Part shown: positions 51,646 to 61,725 of the stretch, piece after piece
Layout of the letters: the number at the start of each line of letters is the position of its first letter
Numbering within the stretch: position 1 is the stretch's first letter
Assembly: GCA_031292145.1 (NCBI GenBank)
Contig: JARLHR010000091.1
Location: 109,199-173,198, forward strand
DNA: 64,000 nucleotides
Direction: 5' to 3'
Source of the DNA: Clostridium sp.
Lineage (GTDB): Bacteria > Bacillota > Clostridia > Clostridiales > Clostridiaceae
The notes under the pieces: generated by a model
What the model was told of the DNA's origin: nothing
Databases searched by the model: none
The model's input: the letters and a program-made list of their open reading frames with translations, nothing else
Position numbers and translations under genes: made by a program

Positions 51646-53994
51646 TCACTTTAAATAACATGTACATTTACAAGTTCCAGAGCTTAATAAAATTTTGCTG
51701 TCTTTTTCTTCGACTACTAATTCTCCACCATCAATTTTCTCTATATTTGTTATATTCTTTAGGATTAAAGTCCAACTATCACCTTTTCCTGTGGATTCCA
51801 CATTAATTTCATTTCCAACTTTTAAAACTTCTACTTCAAGAGCCTTTTTTCCTTTTATATCTATAATGTTGGTTTTTGCCTTTTTATTTTCTTTTAATTC
51901 ATATGCTGAAATTGATACATTTTTTCTATAATCATAATCTGGCTTTGAATTTTCAGCTCCTACAGCAATTAAACTATTTTCCTTTATCATCATAGGAACA
52001 CTTAAATAATCATGTTTCTCTTTAATCCATCTTCCGCCTTCATATTTATTTCCACTTATGAAATTAGTCCAAGTTCCTTCTGGTAAATAATAATTAACTT
52101 CTCCTTCTTCATTAAAAATAGGTGCAACTAAAATTGAATCTCCAAGCATATATTGTTTATCCAAATAATTGCACGCTAAATCATCTTGAAATTCCAAAAC
52201 CATAGCTCTAATAACTGGAATACCTTTTTTAGCTGCATTATCAGATGCATTATATAGATATGGCATTATGCTACATTTTAATTTAGTAAAAAATCTAACC
52301 ACCTCACAAGCTTCTTCATCATAAAGCCATGGTACTCTATATGAACTGCTTCCATGTAATCTACTATGAGATGATAATAATCCAAAGGCTACCCATCTCT
52401 TATAAACATCTGCTGTAGAAGTGCTTTCAAATCCTCCTATATCATGGCTCCAGAAACCGAAACCTGACATACATAGGGATAACCCCCCTCTTAAGCTTTC
52501 TGCCATTGATTCATAATTTGCCTCACAATCACCGCCCCAGTGCACTGGAAATTGTTGCCCTCCTGCTGTGGCTGATCTTGCAAATAATACTGCTTCATCT
52601 TCTCCTATATTTTCTTTAATAGTATCAAATACTACTTTATTATACATTTGAGTATAGTAGTTGTGCATTTTAAATGGATCTGATCCATCAAAATATGCTA
52701 CCTCAATTGGTATACGTTCACCAAAATCTGTTTTAAAACAATCAACCCCCATATCTATCAATTCTTTAAGTTTACTTGAATACCATTTACAAGCATCTGG
52801 ATTTGTAAAATCTACAATTCCCATTGCAGGCTGCCATAAATCCCATTGCCAAACATCACCATTTGATTTCTTTAATAAATATCCATACTTCATACCTTCA
52901 TTAAATAATTTTGACTCTTGCCCAATATACGGATTAATCCAAACACATATTTTTAAACCTTTTTCTTTTAGTCTTTTTAACATACCTTTAGGATCTGGAA
53001 ATACTCTTTTATCCCATTCAAAATTGCACCAGTTAAAATCTTTCATCCAAAAGCAATCAAAATGAAATACTCTAAGTGGAATGTCTCTTTCTGCCATTTC
53101 ATCTACAAATCCAGTCACGGTTTTTTCATCATAGTTTGTAGTAAACGATGTTGTTAACCATAATCCGAAGGACCATGCAGGAGGCAATGCCGGCTTTCCA
53201 GTTAATCTAGTATAATTTTCAATGACTTCTTTCATAGATTCTCCACCAATTATGAAGTAATCTAAGCATTCTCCTGAAACACTAAATTGAACTTTTGTAA
53301 CTTTTTCTGATCCCACTTCGAAGGACACTTTTTCAGGGTGATTAACAAATACGCCATATCCCTTATTTGTAATGTAGAATGGGATATTTTTATATGATTG
53401 CTCAGTACTAGTTCCACCATCCTCATTCCATATATCAATTACTTGTCCATTTTTAACAAAATGAGTGAATCTCTCGCCTAATCCATATACTAGTTCTCCT
53501 ACTGATAATTGTAATTCTTCTTTCATAAAAACTCCATCTTCTAAAACTTCCATAAAAGTTCTTTCTTCAGACGATTTTAAATATGCTAATCCTTTATATT
53601 TACTAGAAGTCAATTTTATATTTCCATTATAAAAAGCCATTTCCCATTGGTTCTTATTTATAGACATTTTAACGTTTCCAGATTGTAAAAAAACTTCATT
53701 TTCATTATCTTTGATTTCAACATTGATATTTTCATCTTCATATATATCAAAACTTGGATCTTTTTTCTGTTGTCCCATATAATGATATGCTCTAACTCTT
53801 ATTACATTTTCTATTGGTGATGAAATTTTATATGTTATAACTGGACCCTTAAGAGTATCCCCTCTTTGATTTATTTTATTGCACGGTGCATATACTGTTA
53901 GAGTATTATCTTCGATATTACTACTATACACTTCCTGAGGATTAAATACTTGATATCCTGGTTTATCTAACCAACATCCATTGCTAAATTTCAT
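51646..53994 (-). CDS. Alpha-xylosidase (GH31, YicI-like)
   Basis: This would release xylose from isoprimeverose or xyloglucan fragments. The nucleophile is D423 in DCFKTDFGERIP, the version of the motif found in YicI-type alpha-xylosidases. The acid/base region reads ARSATAGGQQFPVHWGGDCE. The N-terminal beta domain starts MKFSNGCWLDKPGYQV, close to YicI. No signal peptide, so it acts on imported oligosaccharides. Last gene after the two permeases and binding protein. 782 aa is normal. Confidence 0.93.
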   Translation of the reverse strand: MKFSNGCWLDKPGYQVFNPQEVYSSNIEDNTLTVYAPCNKINQRGDTLKGPVITYKISSPIENVIRVRAYHYMGQQKKDPSFDIYEDENINVEIKDNENEVFLQSGNVKMSINKNQWEMAFYNGNIKLTSSKYKGLAYLKSSEERTFMEVLEDGVFMKEELQLSVGELVYGLGERFTHFVKNGQVIDIWNEDGGTSTEQSYKNIPFYITNKGYGVFVNHPEKVSFEVGSEKVTKVQFSVSGECLDYFIIGGESMKEVIENYTRLTGKPALPPAWSFGLWLTTSFTTNYDEKTVTGFVDEMAERDIPLRVFHFDCFWMKDFNWCNFEWDKRVFPDPKGMLKRLKEKGLKICVWINPYIGQESKLFNEGMKYGYLLKKSNGDVWQWDLWQPAMGIVDFTNPDACKWYSSKLKELIDMGVDCFKTDFGERIPIEVAYFDGSDPFKMHNYYTQMYNKVVFDTIKENIGEDEAVLFARSATAGGQQFPVHWGGDCEANYESMAESLRGGLSLCMSGFGFWSHDIGGFESTSTADVYKRWVAFGLLSSHSRLHGSSSYRVPWLYDEEACEVVRFFTKLKCSIMPYLYNASDNAAKKGIPVIRAMVLEFQDDLACNYLDKQYMLGDSILVAPIFNEEGEVNYYLPEGTWTNFISGNKYEGGRWIKEKHDYLSVPMMIKENSLIAVGAENSKPDYDYRKNVSISAYELKENKKAKTNIIDIKGKKALEVEVLKVGNEINVESTGKGDSWTLILKNITNIEKIDGGELVVEEKDSKILLSSGTCKCTCYLK

Positions 53995-54050
53995 AATTAC
54001 ACGCTCCTATCATATTCTAAAAAATTATTTCATAATATTTTTACTTAGTA

Positions 54051-54878
54051 TTAGCCTTTTACAGATCCTGCTGCAACGCCTCCAACAATATACTTTTGTC
54101 CTAATATGAATATAATTAGCACAGGGAGCAATGTTAATATAATATCAGCACTAACTAAATTCCATGAATTTTCAAATGCTCCAAAGAAATTATAAACAGC
54201 TAAAGTCATTGGCCATTTTGCTGAATTATTTAGATAGTACAGAGGCATTGTAAAATCATTCCATACAGCCATAAAATTCAAAACAAATAAAGTTGAAATA
54301 ATTGGCTTTAATAATGGTAAAATTATTTTAGTAAACAATCTAATCGGTCCACACCCATCAATAACTGCAGCCTCATCAATTTCTCTAGGAATTGTAGAAA
54401 TAAATCCATATGATAAGAACAAACTAAGTGGGATATTAATTGCTGCATAAACAAGAATAATACCTATTCTTGTATTTACAAGATTTAATGCTTGCAAAAC
54501 TTTCATTAATGCAACGTTATTAATTGGTATAGCTATACCAGAAAGAATAAAATAGTATATGATATTGTTGATACCTTTACGATTTCTTGCAATAACAAAA
54601 GCTGCTGCGGCTACTACAATTACAATAATCAAAACACTACACGTAGCATATAAAAGACTATTGAAAAAAGATGATATTAATTTACCTTGTTCAATTACTG
54701 TTTTATAATTTGCAAATATCCATTCCTTTGGTAAAGAAAGAGACATCTTATTTGATTCACCTTGAGTCTTAAAAGAATTAAGAAATAAAACTAACATTGG
54801 TATTAATACTAGCAAGCTTATAAATACTGTTATAATATTTCCTATTATACTACCAACTGATTTCTTCAAACCAACCAT
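54051..54878 (-). CDS. Sugar ABC transporter permease (MalG-like)
   Basis: Six membrane segments, with the permease-ATPase coupling loop EIDEAAVIDGCGPIRLFTKIILPLLKP. 275 aa is typical of MalG-type carbohydrate permeases. It overlaps the upstream permease by one base. Together they would import an alpha-xyloside or oligosaccharide. Confidence 0.95.
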   Translation of the reverse strand: MVGLKKSVGSIIGNIITVFISLLVLIPMLVLFLNSFKTQGESNKMSLSLPKEWIFANYKTVIEQGKLISSFFNSLLYATCSVLIIVIVVAAAAFVIARNRKGINNIIYYFILSGIAIPINNVALMKVLQALNLVNTRIGIILVYAAINIPLSLFLSYGFISTIPREIDEAAVIDGCGPIRLFTKIILPLLKPIISTLFVLNFMAVWNDFTMPLYYLNNSAKWPMTLAVYNFFGAFENSWNLVSADIILTLLPVLIIFILGQKYIVGGVAAGSVKG

Positions 54879-55756
54879 TACGCATCTACCTCCTTATTTT
54901 CCATAGATTTTATAATAAAATATAATAATAACAATAATGCAAAGAATAATATACTAGATAGCGTTGTACCCATCGCATAGTTACCTTTAGAAAATTCCTT
55001 ATAAACTGCTGTATTAATTACGCCGGTTGCATTACCTGGTCCACCATTTGTTAATGAATAAATCATATCAAATACTCTGAACCCATATGTTACGTTTAAT
55101 ATTGTTACATTTACAATAATTGGTTGTAATAATGGCAATGTTATTAAACGAAACTTTTGCCAGAAATTAGCACCATCAATATTTGCCGCCTCATAATAAT
55201 CAGGAGAAATAGACATTAATCCTGCAATAATAACAACCATTATGTATCCCATACCCTTCCAAGTGTCTACTGACATAACAGTTGCAAAAACAATCTTTAA
55301 ATCCGTTAACCAATTCATTGCTAAAAAATTCAATCCTATAGACTTAAGAAAATTATTTACAAAGCCTGTATCAGGATGTAGCATACTTTTAAAAACAAGT
55401 CCTACTACTAAATAAGACATTACCTGAGGAGAAAAAATAACCATTCTATGAAAGTTCTTCAATTTAATAATTTTTTGTGTTAATAATAATGCTAAAGCCA
55501 ACCCTACCACAGTCTTCATGATTGTTGTAATTGTTGTAAATATTACTGTATTCCATAAGTACGTACGATATTCTGATTTTCCTTGTAATACTTCTGCATA
55601 GTTTTTAAATCCTATAAAATTAATTTTATCAGTGAAGTTATTCCAGTCAGTAAATGAATATAATATACCGATAATTCCTGGTAAAAAGCAAAGCATGAAG
55701 AATATTATTAATGCACCACTTGTAAAATACCACGGATATAATTTTTTTCTGTCCAT
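54878..55756 (-). CDS. Sugar ABC transporter permease (MalF-like)
   Basis: Six membrane segments with the coupling loop DYYEAANIDGANFWQKFRLITLPLLQP. 292 aa. It lies 66 nt downstream of the binding-protein gene, after a hairpin. Confidence 0.95.
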   Translation of the reverse strand: MDRKKLYPWYFTSGALIIFFMLCFLPGIIGILYSFTDWNNFTDKINFIGFKNYAEVLQGKSEYRTYLWNTVIFTTITTIMKTVVGLALALLLTQKIIKLKNFHRMVIFSPQVMSYLVVGLVFKSMLHPDTGFVNNFLKSIGLNFLAMNWLTDLKIVFATVMSVDTWKGMGYIMVVIIAGLMSISPDYYEAANIDGANFWQKFRLITLPLLQPIIVNVTILNVTYGFRVFDMIYSLTNGGPGNATGVINTAVYKEFSKGNYAMGTTLSSILFFALLLLLYFIIKSMENKEVDA

Positions 55757-55776
55757 TTAAACACCTCCATTTTAAT

Positions 55777-55810
55777 AAAATAAGGTTTCAAAAGGAGAAA
55801 CCTTATTTTT
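55777..55810 (-). terminator. Intra-operon hairpin between binding-protein and permease genes
   Basis: AAAATAAGGTTTC/GAAACCTTATTTT forms a perfect 13-bp stem. Such hairpins raise the ratio of binding protein to permease by partial termination or mRNA protection. Confidence 0.88.
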
Positions 55811-55822
55811 ATATAACTATAA

Positions 55823-57154
55823 TTATTTATTCCAATCGGGATCTTTTTGCAATTGAGCTTGTTCTGTTCTTCGATTCATAATTGTTTCTAGTACTTGTTT
55901 TGGAGTTAAGGATCCACTATACATGGCCTCTAAATCTTTTCCAACATCCATCCATTGACTATCAATGTATTTAACACCAGCTTGCATAACCATTCCTTTT
56001 TGTAACGAATCAATATATGCTTGATCTTCTTTTGAGTAGTTTGATTTGATTTCAGGCCAGCATAATTCTGATAATCCAGGTTGTCCATCCAAACGCTTTT
56101 GCAAGTTTTCAGGTCTTGCTAAAAATTCAAAGAATTTCTTTGCTTCTTCTACATGTTTTCCGTTTTTATTTATAAAATATGCATTACTTGCAGGATTTAC
56201 GCCAATTGCTTGATTGTCTCCCCAAGGCATTACAAAAATACCCAATTTATTAACATCAAAATCTGGGAAATCTGCTTTTACTTCATTTCTCCATGCTGCT
56301 TCTGCTATGAACATTGCTGCTTTTCCATTTGCCATTGCTTCTTTCGCATTCTCAACTGAATTACTTAAGTAGTTATCTCCATAGAATCCTAAATCAGCAC
56401 ATTCTTTTAGCTCGCTGATGATAGTTTGTAACTCTGGTATAGAATCTAAATCAACTTCATTTTTATTAAGTTTATTATATAAATCTGGATGCTTTTGTTG
56501 ATACATAGCTCCTGTTTCAAATAAAGGAAGAACTTGATGCCATCCATTTTGAGTTCCTTCGTAAATTGGAGTGACTCCTGAATCTTTTATTTTTTGACAT
56601 ACATTTTTAAATTCTTGATAATTAGTAGGAACTTTTAAACCTAATTTTTCAAATATTTCTTTGTTATAAACGTAAAAATACATCTTCTTACCTGGAAAAG
56701 TAATTCCATAAACTTTGTCATTGTAGGAAATTGAAGGAAGAACATTAGGATCCATTCTCTTTACCCATTCTTCATTTGTTACGTCTAAAACATATTTTTC
56801 TGGATTAACTCTTGTTACTAAATTTAAAGGATCGGCATCTGCACAGAAAATATCTGGAGCTTCACCAGAGTCTAATTTTACTTTAAGTAAATCACGCCAT
56901 TGAGCATCAGGTGAAATTTGAAAATCAATTTTAATTCCTGTTTCCTTTTCAAAATCCTTTGCTAAGTCTTGTACAACACCAGATGTTGGAAGTCCTGATT
57001 GATGGGAACCAAATGTTAATGTTACTGTCTCACTACTACTTGATGCACTCTTACTACCATCTCCACTATTGCTACTTCCACACCCTACAAATGCACTTCC
57101 TATTAGTACAGTCATACAAACTACACTAATTAATTTTAATAAACGTTTATTCAT
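55823..57154 (-). CDS. Sugar-binding lipoprotein of an ABC transporter
   Basis: Signal peptide with a lipobox-like SAFVGC at about residues 20-25, then a Ser/Gly-rich linker. The mature protein fits family 1 extracellular binding proteins: VTLTFGSHQSGLPT ... KDFEKETGIKIDF ... GEAPDIFCADADPLN. It captures the sugar for the two permeases. 443 aa. Its gene is divergent from the two-component system. Confidence 0.94.
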   Translation of the reverse strand: MNKRLLKLISVVCMTVLIGSAFVGCGSSNSGDGSKSASSSSETVTLTFGSHQSGLPTSGVVQDLAKDFEKETGIKIDFQISPDAQWRDLLKVKLDSGEAPDIFCADADPLNLVTRVNPEKYVLDVTNEEWVKRMDPNVLPSISYNDKVYGITFPGKKMYFYVYNKEIFEKLGLKVPTNYQEFKNVCQKIKDSGVTPIYEGTQNGWHQVLPLFETGAMYQQKHPDLYNKLNKNEVDLDSIPELQTIISELKECADLGFYGDNYLSNSVENAKEAMANGKAAMFIAEAAWRNEVKADFPDFDVNKLGIFVMPWGDNQAIGVNPASNAYFINKNGKHVEEAKKFFEFLARPENLQKRLDGQPGLSELCWPEIKSNYSKEDQAYIDSLQKGMVMQAGVKYIDSQWMDVGKDLEAMYSGSLTPKQVLETIMNRRTEQAQLQKDPDWNK

Positions 57155-57259
57155 GAATTATACCCCCATTAATTTAATTTTTGATATGCTTTACATTGGC
57201 TACATGCTTATAATATCATTTAGTATGTTAGTTAGACATAGATAAAAAAGAACTCTGTT

Positions 57260-57288
57260 TTGCACTTTTTTGAACATTATTATATAAT
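57260..57288 (+). promoter_or_regulatory. Promoter of the two-component operon
   Basis: TTGCAC, 17-bp spacer, TATAAT; the start should be near 57295 and the RBS is a run of seven G at about 57299-57305. Confidence 0.75.
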
Positions 57289-57311
57289 GTGTTTTGAAGG
57301 GGGGGATTATA

Positions 57312-59189
57312 ATGAATTGTAGATTGCGTTATTCTCAAAGGATTTATTTATTTTTAATTTACGGATTATTAGTAATATCCTTGTTGTTTATATTTTTTCT
57401 TTGCTTTTATTACTTCTATAGTGATAATATTTATAAAACTGCCAAAACAAAATCCGAAACCATCTGTGCTTCTATTCACAAATCAGTATCTACTGAATTA
57501 AATAATATGTCTACACTATCTATGAATATTGTATATTCTAATGCTATAAAAAAGAATTTTACTAGCTTTACACATAATAATACAGATAAAATTAATATTG
57601 AACACTTCACACAATCCAGAGAAAACGTTTTAGCAATATATGATATTATTACCGCTATAATTGGTCCATTTCAATCAGCAAGCCAAGTTAATCTTTATAC
57701 TCAAAATGGAATATGCATTGGTTCTGGATTTTTTCAAGGAGTTATAAATGTAAATTTAAACGATGTTCCATGGTATAAGGAGACATTAAACAAAAACGGT
57801 GGAAAGAATATTTTTCTTACGGATAAATTGTCATACTCACCTAATAAAATTGAAAATACATCCAATCACCATTATCTATCACTTTCTCGTGTGTTTTTTA
57901 ATAGCACCAATGAACCAGAAGGTATTGTTGAAGTCTTACAAGATTGCAACACTATATTTTCTTTGATTTCAGAGTTAAAGCAAAAAAATCCTTCAACATC
58001 TTTCTATATATATAATGAAAATAATGAATTGATGTATCCTTATTCAACTACCTCAGAAGACAATATAAACTATACTGATACTATAAATGAATATAATCTG
58101 GCTCCATCAGTTGGATACTTTGTTAATATAGATAATAAACATAATATCTTAATGTCTTATCAAAAAATTGACTCCTATAATTGGACAATCATCACTGTTG
58201 AACCCAAAGACGTTGTATTTAAATCATTACGTTCCTTTAATGAAAGCTTTATTATTATAGCTATTATCTCAATCGCTTTTACATTATTTTTATGTTTTAT
58301 TATTTCAAGTAGGATAACTTATCCGCTAAGCACTTTAACTAATTCTACAAAAATGATTACTATAGACAGAGTACTAAACGAAAAGGAAACTATGCTCACT
58401 CCAGTTAATAGCAACATACTTGAGATTTCAGAGTTATATCAGTCATTCTTAGACATGTATGATAAATTAAGAAACTCCTCTCATGAAGTTTTATTATCAA
58501 AATCAGAGGAAACTCGTGCAAAACTTCAGGCAACTCAATCTCTTATTAATCCGCATTTTTTATATAATAGCTTAACAAATATAAGTATTATGGCTGAAGA
58601 AAATATGAACAATGAAATTATAAATATTTGTCATGCACTATGCGATTATTTTCGTTATATCACAACATATGATGAAACTGCAGTCCCTTTATCTTTAGAG
58701 ATATCATATACTGAAAAGTATATTGAATGTATGAAAATGAGATATGGAAGTAATTTCATTTATACTTCAAATATTAATGAAACAACAAAAGAAATTCTAA
58801 TTCCAAAGCTAATTGTACAACCCATTGTGGAAAATGTATTTAAGCATGGGTTTAGTTCATCACCTCCATGGAATTTAAATATTACATCTTCTATTACTAA
58901 TGATAATAAATGGCTTATGCATATTGAAGATAATGGTGGATGCCTCAGTAATGAAAAAAAAGAAAAACTATTATCTACTTTTTATAACTTAAATAAAAAT
59001 CAAGAATTGAAATCGCTAAAAATTGGAGGAATGGGACTTAAAAACGTGTATTTAAGACTACATCTTTTATATAATGCTGAAGCCATATTTTCAATTGATA
59101 ACTCTCAAAAAAACAAAACAATTTTTATAATTGGTGGCCCCATTCACTTAAATAAGGAGGATTTTTATGAACAATACACACACTTATAA
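57312..59189 (+). CDS. YesM-type sensor histidine kinase
   Basis: Membrane segment at about 10-35, an extracellular sensor (35-300), second membrane segment near 310-335, HAMP-like linker, then the HisKA_7TM/YesM core: H415 in LINPHFLYNSLTNIS, and ATPase motifs PLIVQPIVENVFKHGF and GGMGLKNVYLRLHLLY. Such kinases sense sugars outside the cell, often with a binding protein. ATG 57312 follows the G run. Overlaps the regulator gene. Confidence 0.95.
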   Translation: MNCRLRYSQRIYLFLIYGLLVISLLFIFFLCFYYFYSDNIYKTAKTKSETICASIHKSVSTELNNMSTLSMNIVYSNAIKKNFTSFTHNNTDKINIEHFTQSRENVLAIYDIITAIIGPFQSASQVNLYTQNGICIGSGFFQGVINVNLNDVPWYKETLNKNGGKNIFLTDKLSYSPNKIENTSNHHYLSLSRVFFNSTNEPEGIVEVLQDCNTIFSLISELKQKNPSTSFYIYNENNELMYPYSTTSEDNINYTDTINEYNLAPSVGYFVNIDNKHNILMSYQKIDSYNWTIITVEPKDVVFKSLRSFNESFIIIAIISIAFTLFLCFIISSRITYPLSTLTNSTKMITIDRVLNEKETMLTPVNSNILEISELYQSFLDMYDKLRNSSHEVLLSKSEETRAKLQATQSLINPHFLYNSLTNISIMAEENMNNEIINICHALCDYFRYITTYDETAVPLSLEISYTEKYIECMKMRYGSNFIYTSNINETTKEILIPKLIVQPIVENVFKHGFSSSPPWNLNITSSITNDNKWLMHIEDNGGCLSNEKKEKLLSTFYNLNKNQELKSLKIGGMGLKNVYLRLHLLYNAEAIFSIDNSQKNKTIFIIGGPIHLNKEDFYEQYTHL

Positions 59190-59937
59190 ACTTATTGTAG
59201 TTGAAGATGAACCTCTTATAAGACAAAACATAATAAAAAAAATTAATTCCTTATCTATTCCCTTTGACTTAGTTGGGGAAGCTAGCAATGGAGAAATTGC
59301 CATATCTCTTATAGAACAATTATGTCCATCTTTAATTATCACAGACATAAGAATGCCCCAATTTGATGGTTTGGAATTAATCAAATATCTCCATAAAAAT
59401 CATCCACATATAAAAACCATAGTATTAAGTGGGTACAATGATTTTAAATATGCTCAGACGGCATTAAAATATGGTGTTAAGGATTTTTTACTAAAGCCTG
59501 TTAAACTCGATGAACTTAGTTCTGCTCTGCAAAATATTTTAGTTATGCTTGAATCTGAAAATAAAGAAATATCTTTATTTTCAATTAATCATCATAATCT
59601 TAAACCTGAAAACTTAAGTCAATTACTTGAAAATTATCTACTTAATAATTACGCCTCTATAATCTCAATAACTGAAATTTCAGAGAAATTTGGATTTACA
59701 AATGAGTATTTAAGTAAAATTTTCAAAAAGTATATTGGCGTAACTCCTATAAAATATATAACTAGAATTCGTATTAATGAGGCTAAGCAGCTTTTAGTTA
59801 ATCAACCTGATTTAGAAATAAAAAAAGTTGGAGAATTAATTGGTTACAAGGATGCTTTTTATTTTAGTCGAGTATTTAAATTAAATGTAGGGGTTTATCC
59901 TAGTGATTACAGAATAAAAAATTTAAGCTCACATTAA
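59167..59937 (+). CDS. YesN-type AraC response regulator
   Basis: Receiver domain with D60 in LIITDIRMPQFDG, acidic pair VVEDEP at the start and K in FLLKPV. C-terminal AraC-type double HTH: ITEISEKFGFTNEYLSKIFKKYIGVTPIKYI and VGELIGYKDAFYFSRVFKLNVGVYP. The gene starts inside the end of the kinase gene after AAGGAGG. It should activate the divergent alpha-xyloside uptake operon. Confidence 0.96.
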   Translation: MNNTHTYKLIVVEDEPLIRQNIIKKINSLSIPFDLVGEASNGEIAISLIEQLCPSLIITDIRMPQFDGLELIKYLHKNHPHIKTIVLSGYNDFKYAQTALKYGVKDFLLKPVKLDELSSALQNILVMLESENKEISLFSINHHNLKPENLSQLLENYLLNNYASIISITEISEKFGFTNEYLSKIFKKYIGVTPIKYITRIRINEAKQLLVNQPDLEIKKVGELIGYKDAFYFSRVFKLNVGVYPSDYRIKNLSSH

Positions 59938-60036
59938 AATATCACTTGTTATTTTAACAATGTTTTAGTTTTATACCATTGATTAAAGTTTATATATTCC
60001 AATACTTGCATGATAAATTTATTAATGAAAATAACA

Positions 60037-60083
60037 ATACAAGGTAAACAATTATTCTAAGAGTTTACCTTGTATTTTTAGTT
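60037..60083. terminator. Bidirectional terminator
   Basis: ATACAAGGTAAAC/GTTTACCTTGTAT, perfect 13-bp stem between the convergent regulator and metY genes, with a T run to the right. Confidence 0.9.
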
Positions 60084-60167
60084 AACTATCTAGTTATCTT
60101 TAATCAATTAAAAAGGCTTTAATTGTCTATAATTTAGGTCAATTGTTCTCATCTTTAATTAGCATGC

Positions 60168-61457
60168 CTAGTTTTCAAATGCTTGTGATAAATCATAGAT
60201 TATATCATCAATATGCTCTGTTCCAATTGAAAGACGAATTGTATTTGGTTTAATTCCTGATTCTGATAGCTCAGTTTCATTCATTTGTGAATGAGTTGTA
60301 CTTGCTGGGTGGATTACTAATGATTTAACATCAGCTACATTTGCAAGTAAAGAGAATATTTCTAATCTATCAATAAAGTCTTGAGCTTCTTTTGCTCCAC
60401 CTTTAATTTCAAAAGTAAATATAGAACCTGCACCATTTGGGAAATATTTATTATATAATTCATGATCTGGACTATCTGGTAGTGACGGATGATTAACTTT
60501 CTCTACTTTTGGATTATTCTTTAAGAATTCTACAACTTTTAAAGCATTTTCAACATGGCGTTCAAGTCTTAGAGAAAGTGTTTCTAACCCTTGTAATAAT
60601 ATAAATGCGTTAAATGGACTTATGCATGCACCAGTATCTCTTAATAAAATTGCACGAATTCTAGTTACATATGCTGCTGCACCAACAGCTTCTGCAAATT
60701 TAATTCCATGATAGCTTGGATCCGCTTCACTTAATTGTGGGAATTTTCCCGAATCTATCCAATCAAATTTTCCTGAATCTACTATTATACCACCTAATGA
60801 TGTACCATGTCCACCAATAAACTTTGTTGCTGAATGAACAACTATATCTGCTCCATGTTCAATTGGTCTAAATAAGTATGGAGTTCCAAATGTATTGTCA
60901 ACTATTAGTGGAATTTTGTGTTTATGTGCTATTTCTGCTAATGCTTCAACATCTAAAATATTTGAATTAGGATTTCCAAGTGATTCAATAAAAATAGCTT
61001 TTGTATTCTCTTGAATTGCATTTTCAAAATTTGATAAATCATCAGGATCTACAAATGTTGTTGTAACACCGTTTGTAGGAAATGTATGTGCTAATAAATT
61101 ATAAGATCCTCCATATATAGTTTTTTCGGCAACTATATGATCTCCAGCACGGGTTATGTTTTGTAGAGCATATGTTATTGCAGCTGCTCCTGAAGCTACT
61201 GCAAGTGCTGCTACTCCACCTTCTAAAGCTGCAACCCGTTTTTCAAAAACATCTTGTGTAGAATTTGTTAAACGTCCATATATATTTCCTGCATCAGCTA
61301 GCCCAAATCTCGCTGCTGCATGTGCTGAATTTCTAAATACATATGAAGTTGTTTGGTATATTGGTACTGCTCTTGCATCTGTTGCCGAATCTGGCTGTTC
61401 TTGTCCTACATGAAGTTGTAATGTTTCAAATTTTAATTTTCTTTCTTGATTACTCAT
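60168..61457 (-). CDS. metY: O-acetylhomoserine sulfhydrylase
   Basis: This PLP enzyme makes homocysteine (or cysteine analogues) from O-acetylhomoserine and sulfide. The PLP Lys is in [37 protein letters not shown] and the C-terminal [13 protein letters not shown] fit the family. 429 aa, longer than cystathionine synthases, as expected for MetY. It would consume sulfide from the Asr system. No S-box or T-box leader is visible; an operator lies at the promoter. Confidence 0.95.
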   Translation of the reverse strand: MSNQERKLKFETLQLHVGQEQPDSATDARAVPIYQTTSYVFRNSAHAAARFGLADAGNIYGRLTNSTQDVFEKRVAALEGGVAALAVASGAAAITYALQNITRAGDHIVAEKTIYGGSYNLLAHTFPTNGVTTTFVDPDDLSNFENAIQENTKAIFIESLGNPNSNILDVEALAEIAHKHKIPLIVDNTFGTPYLFRPIEHGADIVVHSATKFIGGHGTSLGGIIVDSGKFDWIDSGKFPQLSEADPSYHGIKFAEAVGAAAYVTRIRAILLRDTGACISPFNAFILLQGLETLSLRLERHVENALKVVEFLKNNPKVEKVNHPSLPDSPDHELYNKYFPNGAGSIFTFEIKGGAKEAQDFIDRLEIFSLLANVADVKSLVIHPASTTHSQMNETELSESGIKPNTIRLSIGTEHIDDIIYDLSQAFEN

Positions 61458-61581
61458 AATTTTTGCCCCCATTTATAATTTATTTTTACTAATTCTTTAT
61501 TATTGTTCATTGCTTATCATATATTTTAATTACATAAACTATATCTTATTGTGTATTATTCTTAGCTGTTTACTATGATAT

Positions 61582-61612
61582 AAAGTATACATTCTATACT
61601 TTTATCTGTCAA
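61582..61612 (-). promoter_or_regulatory. metY promoter and operator
   Basis: Minus strand: TTGACA (61612-61607), 17 bp, TATACT (61589-61584). A perfect dyad AAAGTATA-N5-TATACTTT (61582-61602) covers spacer and -10, a likely repressor site (a sulfur regulator such as CymR is a guess). Confidence 0.8.
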
Positions 61613-61649
61613 TAATAATTTTTCATAAATTAAGCAGAATTTTTATTAA

Positions 61650-61703
61650 TTATATACAAAATCAGATATATGCTTATGAAATCTTCATAATGCATATACC
61701 TGA
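61650..61703 (-). terminator. Terminator of the amidohydrolase gene
   Basis: TCAGATATATGCTTATGAA pairs with TTCATAATGCATATACCTGA (small bulges), then T-rich sequence in the minus direction. Confidence 0.85.
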
Positions 61704-61725
61704 CTTCATAGAATAATCCGCCCTT

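Noticed and set aside
61458-61720. SAM riboswitch before metY
   Set aside because: No S-box core; the promoter lies about 130 bp from the start with no room for a typical aptamer and terminator that I could recognise.
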